64,000 nt of DNA, from the NCBI RefSeq assembly GCF_014633365.1, contig NC_068347.1, forward strand, positions 29,616,116 to 29,680,115. Reading direction: 5' to 3'. This stretch comes from Diospyros lotus (taxonomy: Eukaryota; Streptophyta; Magnoliopsida; Ericales; Ebenaceae). Numbering within the stretch: position 1 is the stretch's first letter; each line of letters begins with the position of its first letter. Position numbers and translations under genes: made by a program. A model generated the notes under the pieces. That model ran no database searches. It had not been told where the DNA came from and worked only from the letters and a program-made list of their open reading frames with translations. This document shows, piece by piece, positions 55,801-64,000 of this stretch.

Positions 55801-57580
55801 GACTTAATTAATGATCTATGAAAATTCTATTTTGGGTAAGAAAAAAAATAAACAAAACATAATAAAATATCAAAATGGAAACTGAAAATGGGCAAGAAAA
55901 GAATTTTGCGACTATTTTGTTATAATATATAGAAAAATATTAATTTTATCAAAATAACTTAAACGACTTATTTAAAAACATAAATTTAAATTAATTAACT
56001 CACATATAAAAAATAAAGATAATTAATTAATTATATAAATTATAATATTCAAAATTAATTATCTATATTTGATTTCACATCTTCTCCCTGACAATTAATT
56101 ACCACGTTTAAGATAGATCAAAATTTTTTGAAAGTAACAAAAAAAATAAAGTTAAAAAATAACTATTAACTGGAAAGCTTAATACTATAACGACTTCCAA
56201 AACATTAAATTGTTACACAAAACCTGTTCACATTAACAAACCAGAAACACGATTAAAATTAATTGATTGAAAACCAAAAGCACGGTTAAACTAATTAAAT
56301 AAATGATAATAATCAATTAAGTTATATATAAAATTATAACATTTAAAATTTAAAATTAAATTAAATTAATTAAAATATAAAATTATATAAAACTATAACA
56401 TTTAAAATTATAAAAAAATAAAATAATTAAACTATATATAAAATAAAGATAATTTAAATAATCAATTAATTATATAAATGATAATAATCAAAATTTCAAA
56501 ATTGATTATCCATACATGATTTTACATATTCCTCTTAGAAAGCTTAAAGTTAAAAAATAACTATTAATTGTAAATTTTAATGCTGAGATGACTTCCAAAG
56601 AATTAAATTATTACACAAAATCCGTTTACATTGACAAATCATAAATATGATTAAAACTAATTGGTTGAAAATAAGAAAATATAGTTAAACTAATTAAATA
56701 AATGATAATAATTAATTAAGTTATATATAAAATTATAATAAAATAAATTTAAATTAATTAAATTATATATAAAATAAAGATAATTTAAATAAATAATTAA
56801 TTATATAAATAACAATAATAAAATTTTTGAAACTAATTATCCATACATGACTTTACATATTTCTCCTGGCAATAATAAAAATATAAAACATAATAAATTT
56901 TTCAAAAGAAATATGACAATATGTGATAAATATAAATAACCTATACAAAATATTAATTTTGTCAAAATAACTTAAACGACTTATTTAAAATAATCCATTT
57001 TTGCCTAAATAACTAATTTAACATAACTTACTAACTAATTATTTTTTAAAATTAAGTAATAACATAAAAATATATATGATTTGTACTTTTTTTTTGCATA
57101 ATTTTGAAACTAATTAAGGGTTTTAGAGTTTTGAGTGGTGGCTTTATTGAGAGAGAATGAGAGATAAATTATGGGAAATAAAATAAAAAAATTAATTTAT
57201 TTTTTTAAAAAATTTACTTGGCACCCGATGGTATTATTTGATATCTCAAAATTTCTTCCGATTTAAAAAAATCTCATTTTTCTATAATTTATTTTAATTA
57301 AAAATTTATATTAATTTTTAAGAATTAATAATATAAATTAGATATTATTGTCTCTTCATATACCATGCTTACACATTCTCCAAGCAATTTTTAGCTAAAA
57401 AAAATTATGTACAGTTTCCAAGAACTATACGTTTTTCATAAATCTAGGCTTAATTAATGATCTACAAAAATTCTATTTTGGGTAAGAAAAAAAAACAAAA
57501 CATAATAAAATATTAAAATAGAAATTGAAAATGGGCGGAAAAAAAATTTGACGACTGTTTTGTTATAATATATATATAGA
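52824..57580 (-). mobile_element. Non-autonomous Helitron (about 4.76 kb)
   Basis: Read on the minus strand, it starts TCTATATATATATTATAAC at 57580 (preceded by A) and ends with a hairpin CCGTGC-ATC-GCACGG (52850-52836), 8 nt, then CTAG at 52827-52824, followed by T. This 5'-TC, 3'-hairpin-CTAG, A/T target structure is diagnostic of Helitrons. No Rep/helicase is encoded. The interior is very AT-rich and contains repeated modules, including a second copy of the 5' end region at about 55830-55940. Confidence 0.8.
54250..56880. repeat. Repeated AT-rich modules inside the Helitron
   Basis: A module containing AAATAAAGATAATTTAAATAA, then TTAATTATATAAATGATAATAATCAAAATTT and CATACATGA..TTACATATTCCTC recurs at about 54285-54380, 54530-54620, 55395-55500, 56430-56535 and 56765-56875 with small differences. 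Larger blocks around 55555-55945 and 57200-57580 are also duplicates. This looks like internal segmental duplication or several nested Helitron copies. Confidence 0.75.
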
Positions 57581-58020
57581 TATCTTCACTTTTCAATTAA
57601 CTCTCTCCTTATTCTTCTTTCGTACTGACACATGTATATAGTATGTTATAGATTTGCTAACACGCGAAAAGTCGAGCACTTTTCAATTATCATTTCTTCA
57701 CATCACCACCATCATTCATTACTGCACACGATAGAAAAGGTCATTACAATCAGCTTATCCGAGAGACACGAAAACCTACGGGATCCAAACAACTTCTAAT
57801 GCTATTGAATTTTTGGTCCAAAATGCAAACTTTTACGTAGATGGGGATGCTAGTTGTTGTTAATATATTTGATTCATACATAATACTTAAAGTGGAGTGT
57901 CCCATAAAAGTGAAGAAAAAGTTGTAAAAAATTAATGTTACTTTGTATGTTTCATCCATTTTGTAACATAAACTATTTTCATGTTTCTGTGTAATTTTTG
58001 TTATTATTGATATATATTTA
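57581..58020. other. Unassigned sequence between Helitron and minisatellite
   Basis: No gene is recognised. An open frame at 57750-58043 (minus) has no recognisable domain. Confidence 0.4.
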
Positions 58021-58290
58021 ATCAACTGATATCTTTGAAACAATATCTTTGAATCAATCTTTGCACCAATATTTTTGAACTAATATCTATCAACAACCGA
58101 TATATTTGCACCAATATCTTTGAATCAATATCTATCAACAACAGTTATATTTGAACTAATATCTTTGTACCGATATCTTTAAATTGATATCTTTGCATCG
58201 ATATTTATCAACAGCCGATATCTTTGAATTGATATCTATCAACAACCAATATTTTTGAATCGATATCTAAAATTAATATATTTGGACAAT
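58020..58290. repeat. Degenerate short tandem repeat (about 15-18 bp unit)
   Basis: Many variants of GATATCTTTGAATCAATATC and ATCTATCAACAACCGATAT follow one another, e.g. at 58028, 58045, 58115, 58166, 58198 and 58217. The unit has diverged, so the field is old. Confidence 0.8.
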
Positions 58291-58334
58291 ATTTGTGCTT
58301 GTTTGATGGAGAACTTGCAAAATGTAAAGAAATA

Positions 58335-58665
58335 AAAAAAATATATAATAGAATAACAACTAAGGCGGAAAAAGCAAGATGCGCAACTGTAGTGTATGGC
58401 GGACTTTGAAAATCTTTTTAGCAAATTAATCAGTAAGGAAGAAGAAGGGTCATTGACAAAAAATAAATAAAATAGAATAACAGTTTAGACAAAGAAAGCA
58501 AACACATAGTAGCTGTGTGTGGCAAACTTTGAAAATCTTTTTAGTAAATTAATTAGCAAGGAAAAAGAAGCATTATTGAAAAAGGATAAAAAAAAAATAG
58601 AATAGCAGTTTAGGCGGAGACGCACAATCGTTGTGTATGGTAGACTTTGAAAGCACCATTGAAAA
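58335..58665. repeat. Tandem repeat of about 126 bp, three imperfect copies
   Basis: Units starting near 58343, 58469 and 58596 share AATAGAATAACA, then GGCGGAAAAAGC-like, then GTGTATGGCGGACTTTGAAAATC and AAATTAATCAGTAAGGAAGAAG. The third is shortened after CTTTGAAAG. Confidence 0.8.
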
Positions 58666-58807
58666 AGAAAAACAAGGAAAGAGCTAACTGAAAAGCGAGA
58701 ATATCTTTGTTCAATTCACATTTAAAAGTCCTAATTTTGCGAAGATTTGTAAAGTGTCATATTTTTCAAAAGTTTAGCACCAAAAGTTCTATTTTTGCAA
58801 ATTTCTA

Positions 58808-59085
58808 CCCGCAGAAGCATTTATTTCCAACGGAACCAACATCGTTCGATTGCAAAGATTGGAATCATTACAGAATCATTACAACCCACGTGCAAAACAT
58901 TTTGTCGTTGATGTTGTCAAATGTGTAAAGATAGTGATTATTATAGTTGATCTTCAGTGCTTAACTGGGTAATTCACATCAAAAGTCACAAAATTTTGGT
59001 GTCTTTTACGATTTGGTCTCTAAACTTTTATTGATTGTAAAATGATCATAAAATTTTCAAATATTTTGTAATGTAATCACATTTG
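58808..59085. other. Intergenic, no gene seen
   Basis: Nothing recognised. Confidence 0.4.
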
Positions 59086-60215
59086 AGACTTTCTTGCATG
59101 CAATAGCAACTCCCAAGAAGAGTGCAAACACTCTGAAGAAGAGCGGTTCCTTTATGCTCCTTCATTCTGGGGTTTTCCTCATCAACCAAAGCAAAAATGG
59201 AGGCAGCATGAACACTAATACAAGTATCGTAAAGGCTCTGGCAGTTTCTGATATCAAGTAATCGATGGTTTCAAACTTGGAATCTTGAGCATATTGGTTG
59301 GCAGTACTGTAAACAATGAAAACCCAGCTGGCTATACTGCTAACCAGCGAAGAAGACATCGCAACGCGACCAATTTCTGAGTTAAGTATGCCAAGGTCTT
59401 CAAGTAGGAAGGAGGTGACTTGAAAGGATGTTGAGGCTAAAAGAACGGATGACCAATGGTGGTATTTTGCAGATGGATTGTCGGATTGTACAACAAACTA
59501 AGAAGCATAACGAGCAAACGTCACTGGTAGCACGAAACACAGGATGCCGATGATCCACGACAACTTGCCTGAGGTCTTGATAACGTGTAGATCCGTTCGA
59601 ATACCAACTACAAACGCAATTGTTGTCATGCTAAAGACCTCAAGGAAACCCATGATAGCCGTGAGCTTGAGCGTAAACAAGCTTGCATAGAATTCTCCCC
59701 CTCCGGAAAGTCGAAACAGTGTAGGACCCAGAATGAAGCCAGTCTAATTGATGAAAATAAAAATTAAAAAAAAAAAAAAAAAAGAGTCATTGATCACCAA
59801 TCGCCACAGAATGGGAAAAAAAAAAAACAAAGCCTGGCACACTGGGCAAAATAATCAAACATTTGGTAGGCAACTCAAAGGCAAAACATATTGAAGTGCC
59901 CCGCAATGAATTAAGCAAGGGGAAATTAATTATTCATGTAAAAATGCTAGTTGATTTGTGAAGCCGAGCAATTAATTACCAACATCTCGGCAACAAATCT
60001 TGGCTGCTTGAGAGGCCGGAGAAGGCGTCGCATGATTGCCAAGAGGAGAATTGAAACCCCACGCAGCAGCAGAAGAAAAGGAAGTGGTTGGTGCAACGGA
60101 TCGCCTTTCCGGAAAACACCCTTTGAAGTCACAGCGGAGCCGACATATTCACACGCACGCGTGAGACACCATGAAAACGGTCAGGTTGAAAGGAACCTGC
60201 GCCGTCTCGGCATTG
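59086..60215 (-). pseudogene. Cation/H+ exchanger (CHX-type) pseudogene
   Basis: CHX proteins are plant CPA2 cation/proton antiporters of about 800 residues with 10-12 membrane helices. The minus strand here encodes only N-terminal helices. Exon 1 (about 60215-59980) has MPNAETAQVPFNLTVF, then, after a one-base frameshift near 60160, GVFRKGDPLHQPLPFLLLL and RRLLRPLKQPRFVAEML, ending at a GT donor. Exon 2 (from 59739) begins TGFILGPTLFRLSGGGEF and continues through hydrophobic helices (AIMGFLEVFSMTTIAFVVGI, IIGILCFVLPVTFA). An in-frame TAG near 59497 and another stop at about 59161 follow, and homology fades near 59085. The rest of the transporter and its C-terminal regulatory domain are absent. 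Frameshift, stops and truncation make it a pseudogene. Confidence 0.8.
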
Positions 60216-60284
60216 GGCATCGACATCTTTTTCTTTTTCTGGATCTCCGAATAAGATGGAGGAGGAGGAGCAGGAGGGGGACGA

Positions 60285-60316
60285 TGAGAAGAAGAAGAAG
60301 AAGAAGAAGAAGAAAT
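60285..60316. repeat. GAA/TTC microsatellite
   Basis: A run of about ten GAA units at 60286-60315 lies at the upstream edge of the CHX pseudogene. On the minus strand it yields serine, phenylalanine or leucine runs depending on frame. Confidence 0.95.
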
Positions 60317-60775
60317 CTCGGCGAACTTCAATACGCTGAAGCATCATCGTTCATCAAAGCTGTAATTTTGACCCCTTCCAACTTCAATTGCCAAAATTAT
60401 GCTGTTTGATTTGAGTAAGAATACCAAAAATGGGGAAAAGCAGCTGTGTCCTGTGTGTGTGTGTGTGTGTGCATGAATGAATGCGTTGTGCTTGTGCTTT
60501 CAAGTACTCCTAAATATACACTAATCTGCTCATTCCATACACAATCAAGCAAGCTTGCTTGACCAGCTTGTCATGCTCATGACGGACCTTCCTCCTCTAC
60601 TCCAAGAGGAAGAACATACTTGCCCTCACGGGCATACCACGGTTGGTTTTAAGGTAATACATTGTACCCAAATAGAAGAACATACATTCTTCATCCACTT
60701 CTTCCCTAGTACAAAATTTTTATTTAAAATTTAAAATACAAATAATACATTTCACGAGTGTATAGTTAGTTATTG
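60317..60775. other. Intergenic
   Basis: Nothing recognised beyond the GT microsatellite. Confidence 0.4.
60453..60471. repeat. GT dinucleotide microsatellite
   Basis: A GTGTGTGTGTGTGTGTGT run. Confidence 0.9.
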
Positions 60776-61865
60776 TAAGAAAAATTCTATTTACATTAAT
60801 CTCTTTTGTTCTCTATAACAACTTTCTAATAAAAATAATACTTACTCTATACAGCAATACTAAATTATTCTTTGCAGCATATTATTTTTCCAAAATATCC
60901 TTCCAATATCGCAGCCATCCCATAGCCATTTTTTTTTCTCTCAAACCTCACAACCCTATTTTTTCTCAAACCGTCGATGCTTTTCGATTACATTGCTTTT
61001 ATGATTGAATCCGCGATAGAAAACGAACCTCTTCAATGTGATTCAAACCTTTCGAATCAAAGGATTCAATGGCTTTGAACAAATCTGAATGCTATGATTC
61101 GAGACATTTATCACAAGTGACGAATCCTTGGTTGAGGTTCAAACCGACGGAATCTAAAGATTCGGAAAACATGAGGAAAATCGATCCTTAGGGTTCAAAA
61201 TTCTTCAACTTAAATAAATACGCAAAAACATAGAACCTTCTCATCTTAGGGTTATGTTAAAACATTTCCCTAACTCTTGAGTTAAGGAAATAGTAAATCT
61301 CTCAAACTCTAGAGTTAGAGAGAAAACAAATCTCTCGAACTCTAGAGTTAGGGAGAAAGCTGACTTCCCAAACCCTAGAGTTAGGGAAACAACTAATTTC
61401 CAGAATCTTAGAGTTAGGGATGTATTGAATTTTCTAATTTCTAGAATACGGGAAGATAAGTTATTTTCGACACTGATTATTTGAAAAAGATAAAAGAAAG
61501 GTTCCGAAATGGTGTACCTCAACCAGCGACATGAGTCCATTTTCGATCGATTCTAGCTGTTGTTCTTCCGAATTGTTCCCTTTCTTATCAGACTCCTCCC
61601 ATGTTGTCACCATTTAAGTGTAATCATCCAAATCCATGGCACAACTCATGAAAGAAAAATGAAACGAAGGAAAGGAAATGAGAGTAGTTGCGGTGGGTGT
61701 TGAGAATAAGAGTATTATCAATATAAAGAATATAAGTTGATTGCATATTTAAAATAATAAAGGGAAAAAATAGGTTTTCCTTTTAAGTTATTTTAGTTAT
61801 ATTCAATTTTACTACAAAATTATCATAGAGAATAAAAGGAGTTGCTGTAAATAGAATTCTCCTTA
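60776..61865. mobile_element. TIR element (about 1.09 kb), probably MULE-like
   Basis: The left end TAAGAAAAATTCTATTTACA..AATCTCTTTTGTTCTCTATAAC pairs in inverted orientation with the right end GTTGCTGTAAATAGAATTCTCCTTA over roughly 55 bp with mismatches. The flanks TAGTTATTG (60767-60775) and TAGTAATTA (61866-61874) could be a diverged 9-bp duplication (6 of 9). There is no transposase. The interior carries a 33-bp minisatellite. Confidence 0.6.
61270..61435. repeat. 33-bp minisatellite, about 5 copies
   Basis: CTCTAGAGTTAG-centred units (e.g. around 61308, 61341, 61374, 61407) recur every 33 bp with variants AACTCTAGAGTTAGGGAGAAA. The palindromic core CTCTAGAG is kept in several copies. 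The minus strand reads as an 11-residue repeat (LTLEFER..SL), a by-product of the period. Confidence 0.88.
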
Positions 61866-62363
61866 TAGTAATTATTTAAAAAAAGGGATAAAATGGACTT
61901 TTAGCCCCATTCCCCCATTCTTATGAGAAATTCCATTTGCAACAATCCGCTCAAGTTTCACACACTTTGTGAACGCATTGTTTATACTTTCCCCATCTCA
62001 AACCTATCAACTTTCAATCATAAATAAAAAAATTTATTATTTGTAAATAACACTGCAATCAATAGTTATAATTCATATAATTATCCAAAGAAAAAAACTG
62101 TTAGACTAGTCGAGGAACGAGAACTCAAGAAAACAACCTTAGTCAAAACAAAGCCTAATAATCTTCTCGCATAAGTCGCTAGTCGGGCAAGTGATATGTC
62201 GAATTTGCACTGTGAATCATGAGTTTGTTTATTACCTTACGCAATGAGATAAAACCTTACACTTACGATTTATCTTCTTTGCCAGAATCAAGGGCACGAG
62301 CGGCTAAGATCGCACAAAGAAGATCATCTCAAGTCTAATATTTTTTCCACTCTTAGCTTCATG
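61866..62363. other. Intergenic
   Basis: No feature recognised. Confidence 0.4.
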
Positions 62364-62637
62364 TAGAGTTGGCAAATAGGTTGGGTGGGCCAACCTCCCA
62401 GCCTAGCCCAGTACTATAGCAAACGGAGCGAGCCAGACCAATACTTTATGGCTCGCGACCCGGGTCGATCCATCAAAATAGTCCGACTTAGCCCGTTTTG
62501 GCCCATTTATTAGGGGTGATATGATCGTGTCAAGTCCTCATTTTTTATTATTCGGCTCGGCCCACGAAATGGGTGGGTAAGCAAGAGACTGGCTGAGCCG
62601 AACCCCCCGGGCCCAATTCGTAAATTTTCCAACTCTA
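62364..62637. mobile_element. hAT-like MITE (274 bp)
   Basis: Inverted ends TAGAGTTGGCAAAT and TTTTCCAACTCTA enclose a GC-rich, non-coding interior with GGGTGGGCC and GGCCCAATTCG near opposite ends and several GGCTCG/CGGCTC repeats, similar to common plant hAT MITEs. An 8-bp duplication is not evident in the flanks. Confidence 0.6.
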
Positions 62638-64000
62638 GGGATTGGTGAAAAAGTTGGTCTCAAAATCTTAGGTGGATCAGAATGAAGATTTTTGCTGTTT
62701 CTTTTGTTTTGTCACGCTGACATAAGCTCGTGATTTGGACCCCATTCTTATCTAATAAAACAAAAGTAGATTTGCAAAAGGCCCTTGTCGGAATGGCCGC
62801 TGGAGATTGAAGTTGAAATTGAAGATGAAGTTGATGCTTCTGGCTAGCTGTATGCAACTCCTCCTCGTCATCACTTTCACACGTTCTATTATTATTACCT
62901 TTCACATGGACCAGAAAAGGCAATTGTTTGTGTTATGCCGCTGTCTATATTTGAACAGCCTGAGTAGGATAGATCATGAAGCCATGTTTGAATTGAAGCG
63001 ACCATGCAGTCAGTTATACTAAACCTAAACCAGGAAAGTAACTGTAGATAAATATAATGATAATAATTGATAATAATGAATTAATATTTTAAAGCAATGA
63101 AGATGAGTTAATTTGATTAGAAATAAAATAAGATAAGTCGTATCTACTCCGGAAGCTAGAGAGATGCAAGAGACACGGCTCTCTTTATCCGACGTCTCTT
63201 GTGTCTACTCCGACGTCTTGTCTTGCCAGAGGAGACACCTACTCCAACGCCTTTGCATCTATCTGTATATTGTTGCATTCATATTGCTAATCATCCTTGT
63301 ATTCTTAATATATTACCACGATAACATTTTTTTAAATTTTATTTGAGAAAATAGAATCCATATTGTTTGATCTGTGCATATTGATGCTTATAACTGATTT
63401 CATTCCTTTAATTTGTATTTGGAAAAAATATAATCCATGTTGTCTTGATTTATACATGTTTATATTTATATCTGATACATTGTATTTGACACTTCTAACA
63501 CTAAATGATAGCATAAAATGTGTTTTAAGGGGAGTAATTAGTTAAAACCTTATATTGATAATTACAATAAAAGTTAGCTATTGGTGTACCATGTATACAT
63601 TAGGATAAGAGTTGGTCCATCTTTGTTGGCATGATCCGCCATCATGTTCAAATCAGGCGTGAATGGTTCCCCCAAAGTATAATTTGTGAGTTAAAGTTGT
63701 TTTGCCCTTAAGATAACTGAATATGAGAATTTTGATTCTAACTTATTTACTCTTAAATGTACATGTTTATTCGTCATCTCCTACATTGTCTTAATTACTA
63801 CTTGGCATGACATGGCGTGATGATTTATCTTTGATGCATTGATTTTATATTTCTCTCATTATAATACTCTTTACCTCTCATTAAGTCAATGATAGACTTA
63901 CCCCTTAACATTTTTAGAATTGTCGATTAGCATTGACCCTAATGATAAGGATCATGGTAGGCAATTCTAACTACATAGACCTTAGACACGCTCCAAACTA
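62638..64000. other. Intergenic, no gene seen
   Basis: AT-rich with only short open frames. An imperfect direct duplication of about 70 bp (ATAGAATCCATATTGTTTGAT at 63351 and ATATAATCCATGTTGTCTTGAT at 63428, each followed by a TATTTATA/TGCTTATA stretch) is visible. Confidence 0.45.

Larger units (their letters stand above)
52719..58807. mobile_element. Large inverted-repeat unit (about 6.1 kb), possibly a MULE
   Basis: A block of about 90 bp at 52722-52812 (AAATTTGCAAAAATAGGAC, then TAGGACACTTTACAAATTTTT) recurs in inverted orientation at about 58716-58804 (TTTGTAAAGTGTCATATTTTT, then CTATTTTTGCAAATTT). Ends may extend to GGG/CCC. Long inverted repeats suggest a Mutator-like element, but a convincing 9-bp duplication is not seen. 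The interior holds a Helitron and two tandem-repeat fields and no transposase. Confidence 0.6.

Noticed and set aside
52719..58807. Retrotransposon with the inverted blocks as LTRs
   Set aside because: The blocks are inverted, not direct, and there is no PBS, polypurine tract or coding region.
60129..60347. Coding region with poly-Phe/poly-Ser runs
   Set aside because: Generated by the GAA/TTC microsatellite at 60286-60315.
61241..61540. 99-codon repeat protein
   Set aside because: The 11-residue periodicity follows from the 33-bp DNA minisatellite; no other evidence of a gene.

Overview
This is a plant nuclear window, most likely from an angiosperm. The evidence is GT-AG introns, an AT-rich intergenic background, plant Ty1/copia and Ty3/gypsy elements primed by initiator tRNA-Met, a Cassandra TRIM, and a conserved plant cullin gene. 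I cannot name the species.

Layout. 1-11.7 kb is a transposon mosaic: Cassandra LTRs at the left edge, then one decayed Ty1/copia element (plus strand) cut into pieces by a Mutator-like element, three solo LTRs and a non-autonomous hAT element. Each of these insertions shows a target-site duplication (TSD), and joining the copia coding pieces across them gives one order gag, protease, integrase, reverse transcriptase, RNase H, 3' LTR.

12.3-46.6 kb is a single CULLIN1 gene on the plus strand: 19 coding exons, 744 codons, apparently intact. Coding intron 9 is 24,477 bp, and about 21.7 kb of that is LTR retrotransposon sequence: a solo LTR, a copia element containing a younger gypsy element, and a gag-only element containing a second gag-only element that contains a third, pol-bearing gypsy element. 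Two related solo LTRs sit in the same nest. Coding intron 14 uses a GC donor.

46.7-64 kb is mostly intergenic. It holds one intact single-exon mTERF gene (minus strand) with a truncated mTERF pseudogene beside it, a 72-bp tandem repeat, a 4.8-kb non-autonomous Helitron lying inside a 6.1-kb inverted-repeat unit, a broken cation/H+ exchanger (CHX-type) pseudogene, a TIR element with an internal 33-bp minisatellite, and a small hAT-like MITE.

Only CUL1 and the mTERF gene look like functional protein-coding genes. I found no CRISPR array, operon or bacterial-type system, and no clearly new biological system. The most interesting material is the layered insertion history inside CUL1, the pair of related gag-only retrotransposons, and the GC-AG intron.
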